This document shows, one piece after another, positions 24,100-33,031 of a stretch of 33,031 nt of DNA. Position 1 is the stretch's first letter. Each line of letters opens with the position of its first letter. The stretch is taken from contig NZ_JAMYXC010000225.1 in NCBI RefSeq assembly GCF_024159025.1, positions 1 through 33,031 on the forward strand, read 5' to 3'. The translations under genes were made by a program, and so were the position numbers. The notes below the pieces were generated by a model. That model saw nothing but the letters and a program-made list of their open reading frames with translations. It did not search any database and was not told the origin of the DNA. This DNA comes from Limimaricola litoreus. Lineage in GTDB: Bacteria; Pseudomonadota; Alphaproteobacteria; Rhodobacterales; Rhodobacteraceae.

Positions 24100-24752
24100 G
24101 GGCATTGCTCGCGCGCGACCTGCGTCTCGCCGTGCGCGCGGGCGGCGGCTTCGGGCTGGGGCTGGCCTTCTTCCTCATCGTCGTGGTGCTGGTGCCCTTC
24201 GGCGTCGGGCCCGAGGCCGCGATCCTCGCGCGGATCGCGCCGGGCATCCTGTGGGTCGCGGCGCTCCTGGCGGCGCTCCTCTCGCTCGACCGCATCTTCG
24301 CACTCGATCACGAGGACGGCTCCCTGCCGCTTCTGGCCACCGCGCCTCTGCCGCTGGAGATGCTGGCGCTGGCCAAGGCGGCGGCGCATTGGCTCACCAC
24401 CGGTCTGCCGCTCGTCGTCGCGGCGCCGGTGCTGGGCGTGCTGCTGCATCTTCCGGGGCAGGCGATGCCTTGGCTTCTTGTTTCGCTCGCGCTCGGCACG
24501 CCGGCGCTGTCGCTGATCGGCACCTTCGGTGCGGCGCTGACCGTGGGGTTGCGGCGCGGCGGGCTGCTCTTGTCGCTCATCGTGCTGCCGCTCTACGTGC
24601 CGGTGCTCATCTTCGGCGCCGAAGCCGCAAGACGCGGGGCCGAGGGGGTGCCCGCGCAGACGCCTTTGCTGCTGCTTGCCGGGATCGGGCTGGGCTGCGC
24701 CGCGCTGCTGCCATTTGCCACGGCCGCGGCGCTCCGGGTCACGCTGCGGTGA
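24096..24752 (+). CDS. ccmB: Haem exporter membrane subunit CcmB
   Basis: 218 residues with six membrane helices, normal length. The N-terminus MRALLARDLRLAVRAGG and the segment LSLDRIFALDHEDGSLPLL match CcmB, the membrane partner of CcmA. LLLSLIVLPLYVPVLIFGAEA in the second half is also typical. The start is GTG 24096 in a 4-base GTGA overlap with the ccmA stop, so translation is coupled. ccmC follows after 46 bases with its own start region. Confidence 0.95.
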   Translation: MRALLARDLRLAVRAGGGFGLGLAFFLIVVVLVPFGVGPEAAILARIAPGILWVAALLAALLSLDRIFALDHEDGSLPLLATAPLPLEMLALAKAAAHWLTTGLPLVVAAPVLGVLLHLPGQAMPWLLVSLALGTPALSLIGTFGAALTVGLRRGGLLLSLIVLPLYVPVLIFGAEAARRGAEGVPAQTPLLLLAGIGLGCAALLPFATAAALRVTLR

Positions 24753-24798
24753 CGCGACCGGGCATTGAGCCGCCGCGCGGCACGGGATAGGAAAAGCC

Positions 24799-25542
24799 AT
24801 GTCGATCTGGTCCTACGCCAATCCGAGGAAGTTCCTCGACACGACCGCGCCCTGGGTGCCGTGGCTCATGTGGCTCTCGGCCGCCGTGCTTGCGGTGGGC
24901 CTCGTCTGGGGCTTTTTCTTCACGCCCGAGGCCGAGCGTTTCGGCTCCTCGGTGAAGATCATCTACCTGCACGTCCCCTCGGCGCTGATGGCGATCAACG
25001 CCTGGCTGATGATGCTCGTGGCCTCTCTGATCTGGCTGATCCGCCGCCACCATGTCTCGGCCCTCGCGGCCCGCGCGGCGGCGCCGGTCGGCATGGTGAT
25101 GACGCTGATCGCGCTCGTCACCGGGGCGATCTGGGGCCAGCCGATGTGGGGCACCTGGTGGGCCTGGGATCCGCGACTGACCGCCTTCCTGATCCTGTTC
25201 CTGTTCTACCTCGGCTACATCGCCCTTTGGGCCGCGATCCCCGATCCCGACAGCGCCGCCGATCTGACCTCGGTGCTCTGTCTCGTCGGCTCGGTCTTCG
25301 CGATCCTGTCGCGCTACGCCGTGAACTTCTGGAACCAGGGGCTGCATCAGGGCGCGTCGCTCTCGCTCGACAGCCAAGAGAACGTGGCCGACGTATTCTG
25401 GCTGCCGCTTCTCGTCTGCATGGCGGGCTTCGTGTTGCTATTCTTCGCTCTCGTGCTGTTGCGCACCGGGACGGAGATCCGTGCCCGTCGCATCAGCGCC
25501 CTGCGCGCCCGCGCGCGGCGCGCCGAGCCGGTGAGAGCATGA
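24799..25542 (+). CDS. ccmC: Haem exporter/haem handling protein CcmC
   Basis: 247 residues, six membrane helices. The tryptophan-rich WGTWWAWDPRLT (117-128) is the periplasmic WWD haem-binding motif, and His58 (IYLHVPSA) and the His in QGLHQGAS are the flanking haem ligands. CcmC presents haem to CcmE with the help of CcmD. The C-terminus is Arg-rich and cytosolic. The stop overlaps the ccmD start as ATGA. Confidence 0.97.
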   Translation: MSIWSYANPRKFLDTTAPWVPWLMWLSAAVLAVGLVWGFFFTPEAERFGSSVKIIYLHVPSALMAINAWLMMLVASLIWLIRRHHVSALAARAAAPVGMVMTLIALVTGAIWGQPMWGTWWAWDPRLTAFLILFLFYLGYIALWAAIPDPDSAADLTSVLCLVGSVFAILSRYAVNFWNQGLHQGASLSLDSQENVADVFWLPLLVCMAGFVLLFFALVLLRTGTEIRARRISALRARARRAEPVRA

Positions 25543-25685
25543 TGGATCTGGGCAAATATGCTTTCGAGGTGATCTCGGCCTGGGGCATCAGCCTCGCCGC
25601 TCTCGCGGCGCTGGTGTGGTGGAGCCTCCGGCGCGACCGCCGCGTCCGGGCCGAGCTGGAAAGGACCGAACGCGACCATGGCTAG
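25539..25685 (+). CDS. ccmD: Haem exporter small subunit CcmD
   Basis: 48 residues, one membrane helix (ISAWGISLAALAALVWWSL) flanked by acidic and basic ends (RRDRRVRAELERTERDHG), as expected for CcmD. It helps release holo-CcmE from CcmC. It starts in an ATGA overlap with ccmC; a second ATG follows immediately (25542). Its last eight bases overlap the start of ccmG in another frame. The small size and position between ccmC and ccmG support the call. Confidence 0.92.
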   Translation: MMDLGKYAFEVISAWGISLAALAALVWWSLRRDRRVRAELERTERDHG

Positions 25686-26214
25686 GGTTTCGCCGCTCAT
25701 CATCCTGCCGCCCGCGATCTTCGCGGCCCTCGCCGGGCTCTTCGCCGCCGGCATGCTGCGCGACAACCCCGATGAGCTGCCCTCGGCGTTGATCGGGCGC
25801 GAGGCGCCTTTGACCGAAACCGGCACGCTGCCGGGGCGCACGCCCTTCGACCCCGCCGTGCTCGCCGATGGCAAGGTGAAGCTGGTCAATTTCTGGGCCA
25901 GCTGGTGCGCGCCCTGCCGGGTCGAGCATCCGAATTTCGAGGCATTGGCCCAGGAGGGCCTGCCGATCTACGGCATCAACTACAAGGATGACCCGGACAA
26001 CGCCGGGGCGTTCCTCGACGAGCTGGGCGATCCCTATACCGCCATTGGCACCGATGACGGCCGGGTCGCGCGCGACTGGGGGGTCTATGGCGTGCCCGAA
26101 ACCTTTGTGGTCGATGGCGAAGGGCGAATCATCGAGCGCATGGCCGGGCCGGTGACCCAGCGGGCCATAACCGCACGCCTGCGTCCGGCGCTCGACGAAG
26201 CTGCTGCTAGGTAA
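25678..26214 (+). CDS. ccmG: Thiol:disulphide interchange protein CcmG (DsbE)
   Basis: 178 residues. An N-terminal membrane anchor (about 6-26) is followed by a periplasmic thioredoxin fold. The active site is WCAPC with Cys77 and Cys80. The conserved GVYGVPETFVVDGEGRI holds the cis-Pro, and FDPAVLADGKVKLVNFWASW is typical of the family. CcmG reduces the cysteines of apocytochrome c before haem attachment. The start overlaps ccmD by eight bases. It is the last ccm gene here; ccmE, ccmF and ccmH are absent from the window. Confidence 0.96.
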   Translation: MARVSPLIILPPAIFAALAGLFAAGMLRDNPDELPSALIGREAPLTETGTLPGRTPFDPAVLADGKVKLVNFWASWCAPCRVEHPNFEALAQEGLPIYGINYKDDPDNAGAFLDELGDPYTAIGTDDGRVARDWGVYGVPETFVVDGEGRIIERMAGPVTQRAITARLRPALDEAAAR

Positions 26215-26234
26215 AGTAACGCTGGCGTGATATT

Positions 26235-26256
26235 CTCCCCGCCGCTGATGGGGAGG
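26235..26256 (+). promoter_or_regulatory. Hairpin covering the ribosome site of the cytochrome c gene
   Basis: CTCCCC (26235-26240) can pair with GGGGAG (26250-26255) over a 9-base loop. The right arm is the Shine-Dalgarno sequence GGGGAGG, five bases before the ATG at 26262. It could limit translation, or act as a weak terminator for ccmG since GTTTT follows. Confidence 0.4.
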
Positions 26257-26261
26257 TTTTC

Positions 26262-27110
26262 ATGAAGTATCTGGTTTTGATCGGTTCCGCCCTTGCTCTG
26301 GGGGCCACCGCGGCCCAGGCGGAGCCTTCGCTCGAACGCGGCACATATCTGGTCGAGGGACCCGCCGCCTGCGGCAATTGCCACAGCCCCATGGGCCCCG
26401 AGGGGCCGGTGCCCGACATGCATCTCGCGGGCCGGTTGGTCGAGGAGTCGCAGGCGTTCACCGCCATCGCGCCCAATATCACCCCCGCCGCCCGCGTCGC
26501 CGACTGGTCCGATGCGGAGCTGGCGCGCGCCATCCGCGATGGGCTGCGGCCCGATGGCAGCCTGATCGGGCCGCCCATGCCGATCCCGCTCTATCGCGGG
26601 CTGTCGCATGACGATGTGATGAGCATGGTGATCTATCTGCGCCAGATCCCCGCGGTCGAAAACGATCCCGGCGAGAGCGTCTACAACATTCCGTTGCCAC
26701 CCGCCTACGGCCCGCCGGTCGAAAGCGTCAGCGCGCCCGCGCGCGGCCCGAACGCCGAATACGGCGCCTATCTCGCCGGGCCGGTGGCGCATTGCATCGA
26801 GTGCCACTCGCCGATGGGGCCGCAAGGTCCGATGAGCGACACCCATACCGGGGCCGGGGGCTTCGAGTTCCACGGGCCCTGGGGCACGGTGATCTCGTCC
26901 AACATCACCTCGGGCGAGGACGGGATCGCGGAGTATTCCGACGACGAGCTGAAGGCGATGATCACCAAGGGCCAGCGCCCCGACGGTGAGGCCATGTCGC
27001 CGCCCATGCCCTATGCCAACTTCGCCAAGATGACGACGGAGGATCTCGACGCGGTCGTCGCCTATATGCGTGAGCTGCCGCCCTTGCCATCAGATGGTAG
27101 CCTCGAATGA
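26262..27110 (+). CDS. Periplasmic diheme cytochrome c
   Basis: 282 residues. A signal peptide ends at about AQA20. Two cytochrome domains follow, with haem sites C37-GN-C40-H41 and C178-IE-C181-H182. The domains are related: both have CHSPMGP then GP, and both have a PPMP motif (Met106, Met249) that should give the sixth haem ligand. It resembles the cytochrome c subunits that take electrons from membrane alcohol, aldehyde or sugar dehydrogenases, but no dehydrogenase gene is adjacent. The gene follows ccmG by 47 bases, and the Ccm proteins encoded upstream would be needed to mature it. The partner and electron acceptor are unknown. Confidence 0.88.
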   Translation: MKYLVLIGSALALGATAAQAEPSLERGTYLVEGPAACGNCHSPMGPEGPVPDMHLAGRLVEESQAFTAIAPNITPAARVADWSDAELARAIRDGLRPDGSLIGPPMPIPLYRGLSHDDVMSMVIYLRQIPAVENDPGESVYNIPLPPAYGPPVESVSAPARGPNAEYGAYLAGPVAHCIECHSPMGPQGPMSDTHTGAGGFEFHGPWGTVISSNITSGEDGIAEYSDDELKAMITKGQRPDGEAMSPPMPYANFAKMTTEDLDAVVAYMRELPPLPSDGSLE

Positions 27111-27114
27111 TCGA

Positions 27115-27143
27115 ACGGAACGAAATAGCGGATTTCGTTCCGT
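27115..27143. terminator. 12-bp inverted repeat between the cytochrome c and TM2 genes
   Basis: ACGGAACGAAAT (27115-27126), a 5-base loop and ATTTCGTTCCGT (27132-27143) form a perfect 12-bp stem between two convergent genes. It is likely a shared two-way terminator, though no long T run follows; a protein-binding site is possible. Confidence 0.55.
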
Positions 27144-27156
27144 ATTAAGGCCTCTG

Positions 27157-27489
27157 TCAGGCGTTGGCTTCGGGAAGCATCGCTGTGCTGAGCCGCGAGC
27201 GAAGGGATGCACTATCGCGGGCGACCATGCCGGGGATCAGGAACAGATCCACGAGCCACCAGATGCCCACGGCAATCAGAAGCAGATAGCCGACAATGAA
27301 GATGGCTGTGAGCCAGCCAAGTATGAAAAGGAGCAGCATGGCGACGCCACTGGCCGTTCGGCCGAGATAGAACCGGTGAGCACCAAGGCCGCCCAAGAAA
27401 ATGAGCAGCAGATAGGCTACGCCTACGCTCTTTGACTGATTGGTGACCTGCTGTTCGAGAAGGATCTGTTGCTGGGTGCTGAGTGCCAT
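27157..27489 (-). CDS. TM2 domain membrane protein
   Basis: 110 residues. The TM2 domain is two helices joined by a short turn: VAYLLLIFLGGLGAHRFYLG, with the GxHRFYLG motif, then GVAMLLLFILGWLTAIFIVGY and a C-terminal DLFLIPGMV segment. Function of the domain in bacteria is not established. AGGA lies 8 bases before ATG 27489. The coding sequence is visibly poorer in G+C than its neighbours and uses codons such as GTA, ATA, TCA and ACA that are rare in the rest of the window, which suggests later acquisition. It lies alone, convergent with the cytochrome gene. Confidence 0.85.
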   Translation of the reverse strand: MALSTQQQILLEQQVTNQSKSVGVAYLLLIFLGGLGAHRFYLGRTASGVAMLLLFILGWLTAIFIVGYLLLIAVGIWWLVDLFLIPGMVARDSASLRSRLSTAMLPEANA

Positions 27490-27583
27490 ATGTCGGTCCT
27501 ATTGGTGTTCACCGGTTCGTGATCCGGCGTGACAACCATAGGGTTTGCCGTATCAACCAGAAAGTTCATTCTGCAAAAGCACA

Positions 27584-27618
27584 TAAAAAAACCGCCCCGG
27601 AGATCCTCCGGGGCGGTT
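27584..27618 (-). terminator. Rho-independent terminator of acnA
   Basis: A perfect 11-bp stem (27590-27600 with 27608-27618) with a 7-base loop. On the minus strand it is followed by a run of T, seen as A at 27585-27590 on the plus strand. It starts 26 bases after the acnA stop. Confidence 0.9.
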
Positions 27619-27644
27619 CTGGGTTCAGACGGTTGATCGGTGGA

Positions 27645-30425
<2,781 letters not shown>

Positions 30426-30507
30426 GAAGTGTCCCTTCTGGCTGCGAGCTGTGGGTCTGGCCCCGGTTCTGCCGCAAGGGCAGCAGGCGATCAAGGCCGT
30501 TGCCCGC

Positions 30508-30535
30508 TATGTATACAACGGCACACAAATGTCCA
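30508..30535 (-). promoter_or_regulatory. Possible acnA promoter
   Basis: On the minus strand, TGGACA (30535-30530, five of six), a 16-base spacer and TACATA (30513-30508). It lies in the most A+T-rich part of the divergent region, about 83 bases from the acnA ATG. The assignment is weak. Confidence 0.3.
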
Positions 30536-30585
30536 GATGCCGTCGCGCCCCTCGGGTCGCGCACGCTGCTCTCGCGGCGGGTTGA

Positions 30586-30615
30586 TTGGTGTTGCAGCAC
30601 CGATCAGCTTAGACC
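30586..30615 (+). promoter_or_regulatory. Possible promoter of the DUF1223 gene
   Basis: TTGGTG (30586-30591), an 18-base spacer and TAGACC (30610-30615) lie 28 bases before the ATG. It resembles the other TTG/TAG promoters but the spacing differs by one. Confidence 0.3.
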
Positions 30616-30643
30616 GGTGGGAGAATTCCGGCGGAGAGATCGA

Positions 30644-31339
30644 ATGCGCAAATTCATGGCGGCACTGAGCATGGCGGGCTGGCTCGCCTCTGGCCCGGCG
30701 CTGGCCGACTCTCCGGTGGTGGTCGAACTCTTCACCTCGCAGGGCTGTTCCAGCTGCCCGCCCGCCGATGAAATGGTGCGCGATCTGGCCGGACGCGAGG
30801 AGGTGATCGCGCTCGGACTGCATGTCGATTACTGGGATTACATCGGCTGGGCCGACATCTTCGCGCAGCCCGAGTTCACCAAGCGGCAGAAGAGCTATGC
30901 CGCCGCGGCGGGCGAGCGCATGGTCTATACGCCGCAATTCGTCGTGGGCGGGGTTGAGCGTATCGTCGGCGCCAAGCCGATGAAGGTGATGGATGCGGTG
31001 CTCGACCGCGCCGAGGCGCCCGCCCGGGTCGAATTGTCGGTCGCGCGCGAGGGCGAGACGCTGCGAATCGCCGCGCGGCGGCTCGACGGGCGGCCGGTCC
31101 CCTTGCTGGTGCAACTCGTGCGCTACAGGCCGCAGGCCAGCGTGGCGATCGAGCGCGGCGAGAATGCGGGGCACGAGCTGCACTACGCCAATATCGTCAC
31201 CTCGTGGAGCCTGCTGCTGCGCTGGAACGGGTCCGAGGAGCTGGAGGTGACCGCGCCCGTCGAGGGTGCGCTGCCGGGGGCGGTGATCGTGCAGGAGGAA
31301 GGGCCGGGTGCGATCCTTGCCGCGGCCCGGATGCCCTAG
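30644..31339 (+). CDS. DUF1223 family secreted thioredoxin-like protein
   Basis: 231 residues, normal family length. A signal peptide (MRKFMAALSMAGWLASGPALA, cleaved near residue 21) is followed by VVVELFTSQGCSSCPPADEM with a CSSC pair, placed where thioredoxin folds carry their active site. LHVDYWDYIGWADIFAQPEF and RMVYTPQFVVGGVERIVG are the family core. The role is not known; a periplasmic thiol or redox function is inferred from the fold. GGAGAGA lies before ATG 30644. The stop TAG at 31337-31339 overlaps the stop of the convergent acyltransferase gene within one CTAG. Confidence 0.88.
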   Translation: MRKFMAALSMAGWLASGPALADSPVVVELFTSQGCSSCPPADEMVRDLAGREEVIALGLHVDYWDYIGWADIFAQPEFTKRQKSYAAAAGERMVYTPQFVVGGVERIVGAKPMKVMDAVLDRAEAPARVELSVAREGETLRIAARRLDGRPVPLLVQLVRYRPQASVAIERGENAGHELHYANIVTSWSLLLRWNGSEELEVTAPVEGALPGAVIVQEEGPGAILAAARMP

Positions 31340-32238
31340 GTCTCGGACCGGGGCCGGTTGGCCTTCCAACGGTTGTGCACCCAGAACCACTGGCCCGGAT
31401 CGCGCAGGACATGCGCCTCCAGCCGCCGTGTCGCCTCGCGCATCATCTCCAGCGGCTCGTCGGGCGGGATCGGCGCCTCCAGGGCGATGTCGAAGCCGAT
31501 GCCGTCGGGGCGGCGGATGCCGAAATAGGGCACGAGCGGCGCGTCGAAGCGCAGCGCCAGCTCGGCGGCGGTGAGGGCGGTGCGCGCCGGGCGCCCCAGA
31601 AAGTCGATCATGCTGCCGCCCTGGTCGTGCAGGTCGAACAGGATCGTCGCCATGCCGCCCGACTTCAGGTGTCGCAGAAAGCCGGTGAGGCCGCGCCGCC
31701 CCTTGGCGAAGACCGGGCCCGAGACGCCTTGCATCGTGGCGGCGTAGTGATCGTTGACGAAGCCGTTGGACATCGGGCGATAGAGGCCGCCGATCTCGTA
31801 GCCCATGCGCGAAAGCACCCGGCGCGGGGCTTCGTGATTGCCGAAATGGCCCGTCACGAAGAGAACCGGCCGGCGGTCCGCGCGGGCGCGGGCGATGGTG
31901 TCGAGTCCTTCGTCCTGCGCAAGCGTGCCTGGCAGGACGCGGGCGAATTCCTCGCCCGAATAATTCTCGATCAGGGTGCGCCCGAGGTTGTCGCACACGT
32001 CCCGGGACAGGGCGGCACGGCGCGGGGCCGAAATCTCGGGCCAGATCAGGCCGAGATTCCGCTCGGCCCGGCGGCGATAGCCGGCGAGCGGGCCGAGCGC
32101 ATGGGCGGTCAGCCGGCCCATCGCCGCGACCCGCCGCTCATAGGGCAGCCGCCGCGCGGCGCCGATCGCGCCGCGCAGGGCAAGGTCCACCATCCGGTCC
32201 CCCGTGCCGCGCCCGGCGGTGACGTGGTCATCTGCCAT
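31336..32238 (-). CDS. LpxL/HtrB-type lipid A (lysophospholipid) acyltransferase
   Basis: 300 residues. The family adds secondary acyl chains from acyl-ACP to lipid A at the inner membrane. The catalytic HX4E motif is H131-FGNH-E136 in LFVTGHFGNHEAPR. LYRPMSN (about 160-166) and GFDIALEAPIPP also fit, as does the ending QWFWVHNRWK, normally QYMWxHRRFK-like. There is no clear membrane helix beyond the amphipathic N-terminus, as usual. AGGGAAAG precedes ATG 32238. It is convergent with, and overlaps by four bases, the DUF1223 gene. Another lysophospholipid substrate, for example an ornithine lipid precursor, cannot be excluded. Confidence 0.88.
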   Translation of the reverse strand: MADDHVTAGRGTGDRMVDLALRGAIGAARRLPYERRVAAMGRLTAHALGPLAGYRRRAERNLGLIWPEISAPRRAALSRDVCDNLGRTLIENYSGEEFARVLPGTLAQDEGLDTIARARADRRPVLFVTGHFGNHEAPRRVLSRMGYEIGGLYRPMSNGFVNDHYAATMQGVSGPVFAKGRRGLTGFLRHLKSGGMATILFDLHDQGGSMIDFLGRPARTALTAAELALRFDAPLVPYFGIRRPDGIGFDIALEAPIPPDEPLEMMREATRRLEAHVLRDPGQWFWVHNRWKANRPRSET

Positions 32239-32304
32239 GGTCTTTCCCTGTCAGTCCTGCTTCGGCCATAAGTCGCGGGACGTCGAAAGCCAAGCCGGGC
32301 AGGC

Positions 32305-33031
32305 TCAGCTCTCGTCGTCCTCCTGCGGCGAAACAAGGGTGATGTCGCCCTCATCGGCGGCGGCGCGAATCGCGGTGACCACCTCGCTCATCGCGGTCTC
32401 GCCTTCCAGCCGGCGCACCGTGCCCCGTTCGGCGATCTCGTCGCGCAGGCCCTGGGCCATGCGCTGCGAGATGTTGTCGAGCAGGTGGTTCGCCGCCGCT
32501 TCATCGCCGCCGCCCGTGGCCTGCGCCGCCGCGAGCGCGGTGATCAGCACCGGCTGTTCGATCCGGCGCAGAACGGCGGGTGCGTCGCTCGGGGCAAGGC
32601 GCATGGGAATGTCGGCGAAGGTGAAGATGGCGCGGCGCACGTCGGCGGCGAAATCTGGGTCTTCGGCCTCGAGCCCGTCGAGCACCGCCTCGCGCGTAGC
32701 GCTGCCGCTGGAATTGAGGATCTCGCCAAGCCGGTCGGGGGCCGGGTTGACAAAGGCCTTGGGCACCTCCTGGCAATGCTCTGCGGCGAGCGCGGCACCG
32801 ATCCGCTCCACCGCGTCGGGCGCGATGGCGCGGGTTTGCGACATCGCATGGGTGATCCGGCGCGCCCGTTCCCCGGACAGGAGCCCCAGAAGCTCGGCCG
32901 CCTTGGCCACCGGCAGCTTCGACAGGGTCACCGCCGCGATCTCGGCGCATTCGTTGCTCATCAGCGGCACCAGCGCCGGGCAGGGCAGCGCGGTCAGCCG
33001 GGCCCACGGATCGTCGCCGCGCGGCGGCCCC
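32305..33031 (-). CDS. FliG-like flagellar motor switch protein, C-terminal part (cut by window edge)
   Basis: About 242 codons are visible and the frame stays open to the right edge, so the GTG at 32970 is internal and the real start is outside. The visible part covers the FliG middle domain (NECAEIAAVTLSKLPVAKAA) and C-terminal domain (FADIPMRLAPSDAPAVLRRI, then NHLLDNISQRMAQGL and AAADEGDITLVSP). In the motor, FliG joins the MS ring to FliM and carries the residues that meet the stator. Here the EHPQ motif reads ECAE and the Lys of the usual LALK torque helix is absent (ITALAAA), so the copy is divergent. No other flagellar gene is in the window. It lies 66 bases before the acyltransferase on the same strand. 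Confidence 0.75.
   Translation of the reverse strand, partial: GPPRGDDPWARLTALPCPALVPLMSNECAEIAAVTLSKLPVAKAAELLGLLSGERARRITHAMSQTRAIAPDAVERIGAALAAEHCQEVPKAFVNPAPDRLGEILNSSGSATREAVLDGLEAEDPDFAADVRRAIFTFADIPMRLAPSDAPAVLRRIEQPVLITALAAAQATGGGDEAAANHLLDNISQRMAQGLRDEIAERGTVRRLEGETAMSEVVTAIRAAADEGDITLVSPQEDDES

Noticed and set aside
32970-32970. GTG start of the FliG-like gene at 32970
   Set aside because: The frame continues upstream with plausible FliG sequence to the window edge, so this is an internal codon.

Overview
The window is a G+C-rich stretch of ordinary chromosome. It most likely comes from an alphaproteobacterium of the Rhodobacteraceae (Roseobacter/Paracoccus-like). The basis is protein style and gene order: serS divergent from yajC-secD-secF, then an Mth938-domain gene, ccmABCD-ccmG and, further on, acnA; a yfgM-bamB-der block; an Atm1-type exporter; and GT61 and GSCFA genes. 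No rRNA, tRNA, CRISPR array, phage, insertion sequence or integrase was seen. Thirty protein genes are supported. Two of them, ccmI at the left edge and a FliG-like gene at the right edge, are cut by the window.

Layout. 1-908: the start of ccmI (minus), then a small membrane-anchored acidic protein. 1014-3647: a divergent GT61 glycosyltransferase / GSCFA pair, probably for surface glycan. 3754-5761: Fe superoxide dismutase, a two-gene stress-like operon (a hydrophilin-like peptide and a host-attachment-family protein), and a LOG nucleotide phosphoribohydrolase. 5898-13957: an exporter block with an Atm1-type ABC protein, a Bcr/CflA MFS pump and an RND pump with its adaptor. 14274-17806: yfgM-like, bamB-like and der. 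17847-20399: a TspO-like membrane protein, serS and yajC. 20437-26214: secD, secF, Mth938-domain, ccmA, ccmB, ccmC, ccmD and ccmG, tightly packed with start/stop overlaps through the ccm genes. 26262-27489: a diheme cytochrome c and a TM2-domain gene of lower G+C. 27645-32238: acnA, a DUF1223 gene and an LpxL/HtrB-type acyltransferase. 32305-end: the FliG-like gene.

How the genes work together. YajC-SecDF supports protein export. YfgM and BamB act on exported and outer-membrane proteins. CcmA-D, CcmG and CcmI belong to system I cytochrome c maturation; ccmE, ccmF and ccmH are not in the window. The diheme cytochrome next to this block is a likely client.

The most interesting signals are regulatory. 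Two perfect GGAAC-N17-CGTT elements, the form used by the alphaproteobacterial general-stress sigma factor EcfG, lie 30-35 bases before two small-protein transcription units. One encodes a membrane-anchored protein with five 11-residue repeats that recall LEA proteins; the other encodes a hydrophilin-like peptide. Separately, nearly the same palindrome (consensus GAACCGWWCGGTTC) sits in the promoters of the MFS and RND pumps, suggesting one off-window repressor controls both. I do not see a complete new multi-gene system. The stress-linked small proteins and the shared efflux operator are the best leads.
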